Shown here in pieces: positions 12,096 to 23,048 of a stretch of DNA of 64,000 nucleotides. Under the pieces are notes generated by a model. It made no database searches and was not told the DNA's origin. It saw only the letters and a list, made by a program, of their open reading frames with translations. The translations under genes were made by a program, and so were the position numbers. The DNA is from Hyalella azteca. Its lineage: Eukaryota > Arthropoda > Malacostraca > Amphipoda > Hyalellidae. Numbering within the stretch: position 1 is the first letter of the stretch; each line of letters starts with the position of its first letter. The stretch covers positions 231,503 through 295,502 of the forward strand of contig NW_025941668.1 of assembly GCF_000764305.2 (NCBI RefSeq), given 5' to 3'.

Positions 12096-13456
12096 CTCAA
12101 GGCAATCGTGGATTTCAGCTACTTCATGTGTATCAATTTCATATGCCATCTCCACGAAAAAAAATTTGTACAGACAATGAATAAGATTTCAAAGTAAAAA
12201 GCCATGACCCTATACCCGGAATTGAAACGAACATTTAAACGAATCTAGATATAGACTGTGACACCCATCTAGGTAGGTAGTCATAAAATTTCTTCACCGT
12301 TCCAACGATCGCACGAATAAGTGGAATCATTGTCGCAACAATTGACGTCATTCCCGTCACAGTCTTTATAACTGAACGCAAGCATTTAATGCCTGCTCAA
12401 AAATAAAGTATAGCTGTTGATGTTACCGAAGAAATGACCTTTGTTAAGAGGAGCTTTCATTAAACTGTAGAGCCTTATTCTTCTTTAGCTATTCATCTAT
12501 GCATTTGCATGTAATCAGCATTCATTCATCGGCATTTTCACAAGTTGACTATATTGGCGATATCGATATCAAATTCTATATTATAATTATTCTATATACG
12601 GATTTCCAATCTATATTTATTCTGGGCTTCCAGCGAGTGCGCATGGTATCATCCTCTAAAATACAATTTCAACTAACCTTTCGGCCGCACAAATTGATCT
12701 ACAATGATAGTATTGATATGCTACTATGACGGTTTATGTGAAGGTTGTGGTCGCACCGGCCCTCAAAAACTGAACATAAAGAAATAAGTTATGCCTAACT
12801 ATTGTAATCTGTTGAGTCGCAATCGCAGAAGCGCTAGAATGCGAAAGTGTTTTAGCTAGGGTGTTGTTTTGTGTATCATGCAGATTTCAGATTTTAACAA
12901 ATTTAGGCTATGCGTTTAAATTACATAGTGCCTTCTCCACGTTTAAAGGATTTTCAGTGTCAAGAAATTAGGCTCCACACTAACATGCCGACTGCAGAGT
13001 CACACACATGCGGAGCTCAAACAAGCATCTTTAGATTGTGCTCTGTGATCAACGTAACGATTTTCTTTCGCGCTTAAACATAATGTTGGAAACTATTGCG
13101 GTTATTAATTCACTAACTTGATATTGTATTGCACTTTTCTTTATACCTCGAGTAAATTAGCTAAGTGTTCAATTTCAAGAACCCGGCTGGCTCTCACGCC
13201 CCTCCCCCCTCCTCTTCTCGTCACGGGAAGAGGCAGTAGGATGGAGTAGACTTGCGAGCTAGCAAAGAATTAGATCAACTGAATGAACTGATTATTCAAC
13301 TCCATGGCCGGCGTTCATCGCGTAAACATCTCTGGTGTCGATTGTAAGCAAGGGTCTGGTTACGTGATCGGTAAGAAGAGGTCATCAAATTCGTAAGTAA
13401 CGATATCGAATCTTGTTGCTTAAGCTTAAGGTGGTTATTTCATTCTTTTTTCGAAT

Positions 13457-15649
13457 ATGGGACGGGGTGGGAGTAAACGTAGGAAAAAAACGAGAACAAC
13501 TATACCTAGCCTTTCATGTAGGACGTCTGACCCCGATGCGGAGATCGAATCTCCCGTTTCGGAGTCGGTACCGATGACAGAGCTGCTTGAAGCCGAAGGT
13601 AGTGCAAATAAAATTGGGGACTCTCAAAATCAAAACATCAACAAACCTGATGACTTTCCAAGCCTAGTAAGATGTGAGAAGCAAGCTTCTAGACAGATTG
13701 CTGTAGATAAATTGGCAAATAAGGAACAGTTAAACAACAAAGAAAGGCTGGAAATGCTTACATGATGGAATTGGGGCAAACTTTGAAGGGTTTTTGTCTT
13801 ATTCTGATTCACTGGGACTGGGAGACCTGTCTGATTCTGATGCGGTTCTTACCTGTGGGCAGAACGCAGAAGCCAACCTCTCATGCTCTCTCTGTCTCTG
13901 GTGAAATATCTGACTCTGATACTGTTCTTAGCCTTACGCCCTTACCTGTCACAGGTAAGGGCAGAGAGAGCAGAAGTTTGCTTCTGTCCACAGGTCCTGT
14001 GGACAGAAGCAAACTTCTGCTCTTTCTGCTGAGTGCTGAAGTACCTGAGCAAATCACACCCGCCAACCCAGGCAACCCCTTAGTTGTGATTATTGAACCT
14101 ATACCTGATGAATGTCCTACCACCAAATTTCTAAATTCTAGCAAATGATTTAGCTCTTAGCAAAGCCCTAGCCACATCATATTTTGGAACCATAGGGGTC
14201 AAGGGAGTTCAGAAAAATGTTGGGAAAAATCTTTTGATAGTAACAATGGACAACCAAGATTCTGAATGTCTCACAAAACTCCTCGCTACTAATCAAATTG
14301 GATCTTGGAAAGTCAAATGCCAACTCCCACTTAATCACACTGTGTCAGCTGGAGTAATAGGACCTTTTGGCAATGAGACTTAGGAGGAAGAGCTCATCCA
14401 GGGGCCAGGGGCAAGAGTTACACCTGGCCGGATACAATGGTGCCTCAGCAGTTAGAATTTACAAAGGCAAGGATAAAGTAAAGACAGCTATGTTCAAGGT
14501 ACTTTTTGCATCAGATCAGCTACCCTCCTACCTCTATCTTGGTTACCAATGCTTCAAGATGGAAGCATTTGTGAGTAAGCCTTGGCAGTGTTATAAATGT
14601 CAGGGATTCAATCATAATGCCAGCAACTGCAGAGGCCCCTCCCGATGTGTAGGTTGTGGGGGACCTCATAATGTAAAAGACTGCCCTACTTCCAGGAGTC
14701 AGACCCCAAAATGCTGCAACTGTGGTGGCACACATACTGCTAACTATGGGGGTTGCCCTTGAATGAAATTCGAAGTGTTAGTTGAGAAGACTCGTTCTAC
14801 AAAAAAGATGTCATATAGACTATTATAGAGATGCCCTTAAACACGTAAAAGAGACTACAACTATCACCCACAACCAGCAACACAGCTAGAAGCACATCCC
14901 TGAGTTCACCACTCAACCCTTCAGCAACTACCTCAGTACCTCGGGTCAATTGCATGATGAGTTTGAAAACACAAGCCAGCTCAGAAAAAATCTCAGTATC
15001 CACGCAAACTGATGAAAACATCCCACAGACTCACTCTCAAGAAAATTCAGTCTCTAAACTCATTGAACCCCTTTCAAAATTGATAAGCCTATGCCAAAAC
15101 TCTGATAACCCAAATATCTCTGATCAAATTACCCAGATAGTTGATGAAACTTTTACAGTACCAGCCCAGACATTGCAAAATCAACAATGTGGAACTAAAC
15201 CTAAAACAGTCAATGTATCTGCCAATCTCCCCCACAACAACTTGCTTCCTAATTTCAAAAATCAAACTTCAGCAGCAATAGAAGTTCACATGCAAGCTCC
15301 TGTTATTGATCCTGAGATACCTGACCAACCACTCAACAAGACACTTCTGCCAAACCAAAACAGCCCCTCAGTAAGGAGCAGACCACGCAAAATATCAAGA
15401 TTACACAGTCCTGGATCACAGATTATTCCAGCTCCTCTTACTCCAGAAGTTATTGAAGTGCCCTTCAACCCTTTGCCAATAATTGGCAGAAACCCGGACA
15501 AGGACAAGTTGAATAACATCAAAAGTAAAGATGCTGCTTTGAACACAGCATCTAAGTTATCATGTGGCAAGACAAAAGATGCTGGAAATACCTATAAAAA
15601 AATGCCATCACAAAACTTTTCCACAAAATGCCTTCCCAAAAAGAAATAA
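13457..15649 (+). pseudogene. LINE ORF1 (gag-like, zinc knuckles), frameshifted
   Basis: It starts with M-G-R-G-G-S-K-R-R-K-K and shifts frame near 13765, has a stop near 14381, and shifts frame again near 14760. The stretch 14145-14380 (A-N-D-L-A-L-S-K..., G-V-Q-K-N-V-G-K) resembles the RNA-binding part of Jockey-group ORF1 proteins. Residues encoded at 14589-14760 form three zinc knuckles: C-Y-K-C-x4-H-x4-C, C-V-G-C-x3-H-x4-C and C-C-N-C-x3-H-x6-C. The last part (14954-15649) is polar and proline-rich, with R-P-R-K-I-S-R-L. ORF1 proteins bind the element's RNA. A perfect 26-bp inverted repeat sits inside it at 13969-14021. Confidence 0.8.
13969..14021. repeat. Perfect 26-bp inverted repeat with 1-base loop, in LINE ORF1
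   Basis: 13969-13994 (AGCAGAAGTTTGCTTCTGTC and on to CCACAGG) is the exact reverse complement of 13996-14021, with a single T between. The arms extend a few more bases outward with one mismatch. Such a tight perfect palindrome inside an otherwise decayed coding region suggests a recent inverted duplication. Confidence 0.9.
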
Positions 15650-16853
15650 AAATAGTCCAGTGGAATTGTTGAAGTCTAAGGAACAAACTAAGCAACTTTA
15701 AACTACATACCGTCAACCGGGGCTACTTGGGATAGTTTTGAGCATTTTTTTGTTAATAACTGTTAATAACTTCTTACGATGAAACATTTCATAAACAAGT
15801 TTAGGCTCATTTTATAGCTCTTTGCGAGGGCTATCAAATGGCATTGTAAAAAAATTCCATATGCTATTCCTAAGGTGCCAGAAGCAAAAAAAAAAAAGAG
15901 TGTCCCGAGTAGCCCCGTCAAACGGGGCTACTCAGGACACTTGCAATAAAACTTCATTTTAAAATATTTGAAGCATGCAGAGTGTACTCATCCATTACTA
16001 ACAGTACTCTGAAGTCCTCCTCTTTCATTGTAGATGATGTAGAGGTAGAAGCTACAGACCTTAGCAGAAGTAACTTTTCAAAATAGCGTTTTTCACCATT
16101 CTTTTCAGGAATTTTTCAAAGCTAGTAAATGTAGTATTTTTCAACTTCCTTTATACTACATAGATAGGAAAAATGTTGACGTTTACACCACTATATTTAG
16201 TTTTGCAATATTCTGATTGGTTTTGCTACTATAACAGTTTAACGCCGTGTTGGAGGACTGTCCCGAGTAGCCCCGCCTATCCCGAGTAGCCCCGGTTGAT
16301 GGTATATACACAACAAAACCTCATGCAATCTGCCTATGTGAAACATGGCTATCTGCAGGGCATGAACCAAGATTTATTAACTACACACCAATCTACAAAC
16401 ATAGGGAGGATGGGACCATAGGAGGGGGTCTGACAATCCTTATTAGAAGTGATGTATCCTATCTGCCCCTTATACTGCAGCCCTTCTTGCCATCCTTGTT
16501 AGAGGTACAGGGAGTAAAAATACTTTTGAAAAACAATCCTCCAATCTCAATCATCAACTTGTATAATCAAACCCGGGCACGCATCTAATACTGCTGGTAG
16601 AAACTTGCATAACTTTTTACTACAGTACCCTAATTTTGCTCTACTGACCCCACCTGCACTACCTACATATTTCAATGTCTACCAAAACTCCTTTTCAACT
16701 CTAGCCCTCACCATTATTACTACTGACATTCAGCCAATTTCTTCAATCTCAACCTTAGCAGATCTTGGGAGTGATCACTACCCAGTGCTAACCACAATAG
16801 GAGTAGATCCCACATACATACAGTACAAGAGACGACCCACCTGGAAATTTTAG
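15636..16853 (+). pseudogene. LINE endonuclease (APE type) remnant, interrupted
   Basis: The domain begins at 15646 with I-K-I-V-Q-W-N-C followed by a stop, then S-L-R-N-K-L-S-N-F, typical of the first strand of an APE-type endonuclease. It is cut at 15710 by a MITE and resumes after 16302 with I-C-L-C-E-T-W-L (catalytic glutamate) and G-G-G-L-T-I-L-I-R. The middle of the domain is missing around 16570-16600. The end keeps L-G-S-D-H-Y-P-V (the SDHxP motif) near 16765. In active elements it nicks target DNA to prime reverse transcription. Confidence 0.8.
15710..16302. mobile_element. MITE, 593 bp, TA target duplication, nested in LINE endonuclease
   Basis: The left end CCGTCAACCGGGGCTACT and the right end AGTAGCCCCGGTTGATGG are inverted with one mismatch, and both are flanked by TA (15708-15709, 16303-16304). 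Subterminal copies of the same block (GAGTAGCCCCGTCAAACGG near 15907 and GAGTAGCCCCGCCTATCCC near 16265) double the ends. There is no transposase frame. TA duplication suggests mobilisation by a Tc1/mariner-type transposase. The ends resemble those of the elements at 41774 and 47444. Confidence 0.85.
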
Positions 16854-17193
16854 GAGAGCTCCTGGCCAAGTGGCAAGCAGCCATCAATCAAATCGGTCGG
16901 GAATAATCAGTCCCCGGACCTTGAAATAAGCATCAACAACTTCAACCATAACATCATATTAACCAGTTCTGCAATTTTCCCCCAAACAAAGACAGTAATA
17001 ACTCCAAAGTATAATAAAGCCTGGTGGACCCCAGAATGCATGACAGCTGTCCAAGAGAAGAAAAATGCCAAACAGCTTCTCCTCACACAACCCTCAAGAG
17101 AAAACCTCATAAAATATAAAAAAAAGTGAAGCCAAAGTTAAGTGGGTAGTTAGAAAAGCCAAAAAAGAATCATGGGAAAAGTACTGCAACACT

Positions 17194-18660
17194 GTGACAT
17201 CAGACACTCCAATCTGCCTCCTATGGAAATGCATCAAACAACTTCACACCCCATTCCATCAAAAATCCCAGCCTTCCATAACTTATGATGCCATGATCTC
17301 TGATCCAGTTATGAAGGCAGATGCTTTGGCCACACACTACCATAGTATCTTGAATTCTCCTACTCCAGCTTCTATCTCAGAAGCAATACTGCTTCCTTTG
17401 GCTCTTTCACTTAGCTGTGATGATAATTCATCCATAAGCCAGCCATTCACATTGCATGAGCTTGAAAATAGTATGCATAACCGTAAAAACTCATCCCCGG
17501 GGCTAGGTTACATCCACAATAAGCACCTTGCAAACCTAACCTTGGAGTACAAACTATGGCTTCTCAATATCTACAATGACGGTTTCTATTCTAACACAGT
17601 GCCCATAGAATGGAAAACTGCACTAATAATCCCAATTGCAAAACCAAACAAGCATCTGACAAATGTATCTTCTTATCGCCCAATTTCACTGCTTTCATGC
17701 GTTGGCAATTTGCTAGAATCCTTGATCAACAAACGCCTGACCTTTTTCCTGGAACAAAGGAAAGCATTCCGACCAAGTCAAGGAGGCTTCCGATCTTGCA
17801 TGTCTGCTGTTGATCAGGTGGCCAGACTGACTACAGTGGTGCGAGACACGCTGAACAGCAATGGTGTCACAGTGGCAATATTCTGTGATTTTACTAGTGC
17901 TTTTGATACGGTATGGCACAATGGCATCCTATACAAGCTTGCCAGATGTGGTGTACAGGGAGTAATGTTGAGATGGCTCAAAGCATACCTAGAAGACAGA
18001 TGCTTTCAAGTTTTCTTTGAGGGGGATCTTTCCTCAATGATAAGGATATGCTCAGGAGTACCCCAAGGAGCCATCCTTTCTCCCACACTTTTTAACATAC
18101 TAATGCATGACATACCCTCCATCCCTGGAGTAAAATGTATTGAGTATGCAGATGATGTGGCATTTTTTGCTACAGATAAGGATATTGGATCTGCAACTGC
18201 AAGATTGCAGAACCAGTTAGATGAATTTGGAAACTGGGCCTGCCAGTGGGGCCTATCACTTAACATCAGCAAAACAAAGTGCATGTATTTCACCCATAAG
18301 AAAGTAAACCCTCCCTCCCTCTGGTGTAAAGGCCTACCAATTGAAGTTGTTTATCAGTTCCGAGTGACTTTAGATGCTCCGAGACTGCGCTGGAGAGCAC
18401 ACATAGAGGCTCTTAGAATTTCATGCATTCCTATTGTAAACTTGCTCAAATGTATAGCTCACAGACAGTGGGGAGCAGATCGTATGCTGCTCTTAAAATT
18501 ATATAAAATATTAGTCATCAGTCGTCTAGATTATGCGGCACCCTTTTATGCTTGTGCTGCTGAAACACAGCTCTCAAAACTGAACATCATTCAAAATAAC
18601 TGCCTTAGGACTGCCCTGGGGTGCAGAAAAACTACTCCAATTCGATCTCTTGAAGTTTAA
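17194..18660 (+). pseudogene. LINE reverse transcriptase domain, 488-codon open frame
   Basis: The longest open frame of the element carries most reverse transcriptase motifs in order: W-K-T-A-L-I-I-P-I-A-K-P (about residue 144), Y-R-P-I-S-L-L, Q-G-G-F-R, F-C-D-F-T-S-A-F-D-T-V (motif A, about 231-241), S-G-V-P-Q-G-A-I-L-S-P (motif B) and E-Y-A-D-D-V-A-F-F (motif C). The first methionine is internal to the original polyprotein; related sequence continues upstream past 17100 in other frames. It ends at TAA 18658-18660 before the RNase H part, so the polyprotein is broken. Enzyme role: copying element RNA at the nicked target. Confidence 0.9.
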
Positions 18661-18726
18661 GCTAACATCCCTCCCCTCTCAATTCATCATAAAGAGCTTC
18701 TGTGTAAATACTACTACAGACTCACA

Positions 18727-19774
18727 ATGCTTCCAATGTGTTCCATAATTCATGATCTCTTCTGTGCTGAGCAACAGGACACACACCCTCCTATATCTGT
18801 CTCACTTTTACCATCCTTTACCACTCATGCAAGAAAAATTTTCTCTGAACACAATTTAATTCTCCCCAGACCATTGCCACTTCCCTTTCTTTCTCCCCTT
18901 CCACCCTGGTTCAACATCCAGCAGCACATCCTAACAACCTTCTCATCAACTCCTGTATCGGGCCTCACATCCAACTCAGCTTCACAAACCTTCCAAGACC
19001 TCCTGCAGACAAACTTTGCCAACTTTACAGCAGCATACACAGACGGCTCACGAGTAACTGAGCCTGTGGTCTCGTCATCAGCAGCCATGGTGGTGCCTTC
19101 TAAAGGTGTTACACTCAATTGGAAACTGCGACCTGAGGTTTCAGTCCTAGAAGCTGAGCTCTTTGCTCTCAAGGAGGCACTTGAGTGGGCCCAGAACAAC
19201 CTCAGTCACTGTTAAAAGTTTGCCATTTTCACAGATTCTCTTAGTTCATTGTATTTAATCAAGGATAGGAAGCCTCAATCTTATGTGCACCTTGTTTTCC
19301 AGATCCAAGACAAGTTTTTGGTGCTGGTGACTCAAAGTGAAATCAAACTCCAGTTTGTTCCAGGCACCGGGCATTGCTGGGAATGAGGCAGCCGATCACG
19401 CAGCCTCAACAGCTCATGCCCTACGGTATTGTACCATTACTCCAATGACGAAGGAAGAGACGGTAAGGAAATTCCATTCTGTTTTTGTTGAGGACTGGCA
19501 GCAGAAGTGGCTTGGTGACACTCATGACTCTGGAACATGCTTATTCCTCCTCCAAATCAAAGAAAAAATAGAAAACTGGCCATGGGCATCAAACAAGAGC
19601 AGACTAGTTGAGACAGCACTTGCCAGACTTCGGCTCGGACATGCTGGCGTGAGAGCGCACATGGCCCGCTTTGGGATGCTAGACAATCCAATGTGTAATT
19701 GTGGCCTGCATGCTGAAACTATTGATCACCTATTGCTTCATTGCCATCTACATTCCCTGCCCAGAACTACATAA
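18727..19774 (+). pseudogene. LINE RNase H domain and C-terminal zinc knuckle, frameshifted
   Basis: The first frame (18727-19215) carries A-A-Y-T-D-G-S-R, the first catalytic aspartate, and L-E-A-E-L-F-A-L-K-E-A with the glutamate. After a stop at 19213, F-T-D-S-L-S-S-L at about 19229 holds the next aspartate. A further frame (19337-19774) carries G-I-A-G-N-E-A-A-D-H-A, the last motif, then C-N-C-G-x7-H-x4-C near 19695. The order is right for an element RNase H, but stops and shifts separate the motifs. RNase H removes element RNA during second-strand synthesis. Confidence 0.85.
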
Positions 19775-19922
19775 TCTAACTAACACACTAACCATACTGA
19801 ATGTGAATTTAACAATAAAAAACTTGCTTGGAGGAGGACCGTTCCCAATGGAGGTGCAGACTAAAATAATCAAAGCCACTTCTGATTACCTGACAGCAAT
19901 TAATGCTCTGAAGCAAATGTAA

Positions 19923-20944
19923 TTCTAGTTTAGGAACTTCTAGTGTAAGGTATTCTCAATTGTTGCCAATAGTAAATAGAATTTTGATAACTAGCTAAAA
20001 CCTAAAAAGCATCTCCTTGTAGACTAACTGTGAACAACAATCTGTGGCACTAACCTTATCTCAAATCTTCAATAAGTACACCCACTGGTGCATCCAGCAG
20101 CTCAAGTAGGGGCACTCTGTGCAGATCAATTGACTAATATAATGACTGCATTTGTGAAGGGTGCCTTTATTTGTCTGTCATGTACCCTCATCATCCTTTG
20201 CCTCTTCAGAACCCTGCCCATAAGAGATCCATCTTGTTTGCATACTTAAATTAGATTTTACTTGTACAAGGCCTATTGGCCTCAAGAGGCTCCAGGTTGA
20301 GCTGCCCAGGCTGGACCCTTATCTAGCTGACTGGTTCTCGCATGTGGCACAAGGTAGGGCATCCCCTAGATACTAACTGGGTTACACTAGCATCTACATT
20401 TGAATGTTTTCTTTACCACTTTCAGTATGATAGAGTAGCACCTGTTTTATAATCATTATTATGTGATTTTGAAATATATTGACCCATGTAATGCCCTCAG
20501 CAAAATATTCCCTGATTGATGATACTGGAACATACACCCTCGTTTTGAAATTGTTGATTAGCTATTGTTGCAATGCTTGCATTGCTCTGTGTTGACAATC
20601 CTCTTCATGTGTCCACAGTTGCTGTGGCTACGTCTGCAACACACTCCCGTACAGTTGTGGAGCTACATGGACAAGTCTTCGAAGCTCCAATAATCACCAA
20701 TCACCACCACCACCAATTAGATCAACACATTCAACGGGGAAAGTCAGTTCGGAGTTCAACCCATTCATGGTGAAATCATGAATGGGATCTTATCACCACA
20801 TTCAACCCATCTTCATGGTGATAAGACGTGTTGTGCCAAAGTCTTGAAAAGTCCAAATCCTGAAAATCAAAGCGCGTAAAAACCAGAACCAACTCTTCTG
20901 TTTCTGTTTGAGAATTCACAGAAACTGGTGTGAAAGCAACAAGT
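19923..20944. other. Stretch between the two LINEs, no gene recognised
   Basis: The first part is probably the 3' UTR of the LINE ending near 19985; the 3' limit is not marked by a clear poly(A) or target duplication. 20263-20320 (ACAAGGCCTATTGGCCTCAA) has a short palindromic core. 20700-20945 may be the leader of the second LINE. Nothing else is supported. Confidence 0.4.
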
Positions 20945-22090
20945 ATGGCGGAGTCATCATCTGGAAGACCAGAAGAACTTTTCAGTGAATCCATGACCGA
21001 TCTAACTGACTTTGATGGCTTCCCTTCAGACTCGCCAGTGATTGGCCGGCCGGCAAGAAGCAAAAAGCCAAGACTTCAAGCCAAACCTACCCACCCGACC
21101 GAAACTTCTTCAACCAATAGCCCACAGTCAAAAGCTCGAGCAGACAAGCCTACCCAAGCTACATGCCTACTGATGAGAGAATATAAAAACTTTCAACTTT
21201 TTTGCCCAAACCTACAGGCTACAAGAGCTGGCCAGCGCTGCAGCTTATTGAACCAGACAGCCTTCATCGCAATGCCAAAGGCACCTTTATCCCCACCTTA
21301 ATCACTGGTAAAGTACCTGCCAGTTGCCACTAATGTAAACTGATTTATCAATTCAGAGCACACCCATGAGCACAATGGCATAAAATATACTATCCGTATT
21401 CCCAAAACCCCACCCCGGCACCTCTATACCAAGGAGAAGTGGTATTTGACCTGACTGATATGGAAGACAAGTCCATTCTAAGCTACTCAACAGAAGACCT
21501 GATTGCCCAGCTCATGTTGCCTTCCAGTAAAACTAAAATAAAATAATATCCATAAAGCTGTATCCAAGCTGTCGAGGCCAAGTCATGTTGTAGCAGACCC
21601 TAACAATAGCCAGTTTCTTTCAATGCGCATTGCAATTGAATGCTCCTCAGCTGTACCAGATAAGTTTTTTTTCACAATGTAGCCCTCAAGGCCTCGACGT
21701 ACATTCCTACCTTGCACCTCCACCTTGCTGCTATGACTGTCAAAGGTTTGGACATGGTGCCATATCATGTAGAAGACGTTCAGTATGTGCCCGCTGCTCA
21801 TCACCCAACCATGTGGTACAGAACTGTGATGCTGAAAACCCATGCTGTGCATTGTGCAGGGGTGCTGAATATTGGAGTAATTGGAATATTTACTCTGGCA
21901 TTGAGCAGCCATTTATCCTGCCACAAGCTTGCAACCAGACCAAGTCTCAAAGCATTATAATTGAGCAGCCTTATCTCAGAATCCATGATGAATTCAACAA
22001 GCTCCATGACACTCTTGACCACAATTTCTAACCCTGAACTATATGCAGCAACAGCTACTGCAAATGAGTGTATGTTCTCCAAGAATCTGG
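20945..22090 (+). pseudogene. Second LINE, ORF1 with zinc knuckles, truncated
   Basis: The frame opens with M-A-E-S-S-S-G-R-P-E-E and runs to a stop at 21301. Other frames continue with C-C-Y-D-C-x4-H-x4-C, C-A-R-C-x3-H-x4-C and C-C-A-L-C-R-G-A-E at about 21726-21870. The paired knuckles are the mark of a Jockey-group ORF1. No endonuclease or reverse transcriptase follows: the next 900 bases are AT-rich intergenic DNA. This is therefore a 3'-deleted copy, unrelated at close range to the element ending at 19985. Confidence 0.75.
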
Positions 22091-23048
22091 TTTAACTTAT
22101 AAATTTTGATTCAAAGAAGGTTGTAGACTTCTTCATTATTTGGAGTACATCCATTTGGACTTTGATGCGTCTGTGATGCATTAGAGAACAAAAATAAAAG
22201 AACATTTTTTGAATTGCATTGGAAAATTATCATTAATTTCATTAAAAAACTCACTTGGACTGCCTTGGAGTAATTGGACCAACAACTATGTCATCAAGAA
22301 AGTCTCACCTGCCACCTTCAGTCTGGAGGGCTGTGGAACCACTTGTGACCACTTGCTCTCTAGACCATTGCTGGCACCCACCAGCATCGTCATGCAGTGG
22401 CATCCAACATCATCTTAAATATTGGGCTTTTTTTTAATTTTTCCATGCCTAAAAATACTTGAACTCTTAATATAGATCATATGATCACTTTCAAATCTCC
22501 AAAAAATTTAAATTCCAGCTTTTCAAACAATTATAGCAATTCCTTCATAGGCCTCATTTTTGTCTTTAGGGTTGCTGCTACTTAGTTTTATTTGTTTTAA
22601 ATTGTAAGATGTAACTTTAAAGATATTTGAATTACATGCTGTGAAAAATTTGACAGGGAAAAAGTAATTACCAGGCTTTACCTCAATTACAATCTTGAAT
22701 AAATATTTACAACATAATTAATCACTTTTTTCATTGCCTGGAAGCAAATATTTTATTTAAATATGTTTCATGTCCTGCATCCCTGCAAAACTTGTGATAT
22801 GAGTTATTCGCTTTGATAAATCTCTATTGATAACAAACATGAATGCATAGTAGAAGTTAGTTCATGGTAAAATATTTACTACTGTTGCTTAATAATAATT
22901 TTTTTCAGGTTTTTGCAATGTTGATAGTTTTTTGATCATCTATGCCATAATTTTTTCTAATATTGTTTAAATTAATTGATAACAATAATTTTATTCATTT
23001 CAAGATTACAGTTACAGATCAGATAATTTTATCAATAATTTCAACAAG
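22091..23048. other. AT-rich region upstream of INTS11, contains its 5' UTR and promoter
   Basis: No gene or repeat is recognised. Because INTS11 begins at 23049, its transcription start and 5' UTR should lie here or in an upstream non-coding exon, but no TATA box or initiator can be singled out in such AT-rich text. Confidence 0.4.

Larger units (their letters stand above)
7440..13130. repeat. Diverged family of direct repeats (five or more units)
   Basis: The sequence around ACTGAACGCAAG occurs at 7451, 8556, 9825, 11561 and 12371, each time preceded by a CCCGTCACAG-like stretch or followed by similar AT-rich text. The best-kept pairs are 7820-8010 with 11640-11840, 8425-8990 with 12245-12830 (nearly identical by eye), 9430-9570 with 12865-12995, and 10385-10450 with 13050-13125. 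The order is kept, so the right half looks like a shortened duplicate of the left. No coding capacity, terminal repeats or target duplications are evident. The block could be a large non-coding satellite-like duplication or remains of an unrecognised transposon. LINE scraps lie within it. Confidence 0.7.
13181..19985 (+). mobile_element. Long non-LTR retrotransposon (LINE), inactive, with nested MITE
   Basis: In order on the plus strand: GC-richer leader (about 13181-13456), gag-like ORF1 (13457-15649), APE-type endonuclease remnant (15636-16853), reverse transcriptase (17194-18660), RNase H and a cysteine-histidine knuckle (18727-19774), then a short 3' region. This order fits LINEs of the Jockey/I group that carry an RNase H; the exact clade is not settled. 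Several frameshifts and stops, an internal deletion in the endonuclease and a MITE at 15710-16302 show that it is dead. Both outer limits are approximate because no target duplication was found. Confidence 0.85.

Noticed and set aside
21583..22082. Minus-strand frames opposite the zinc-knuckle ORF1
   Set aside because: The plus-strand cysteine-histidine pattern explains the region; the minus frames are shadows.
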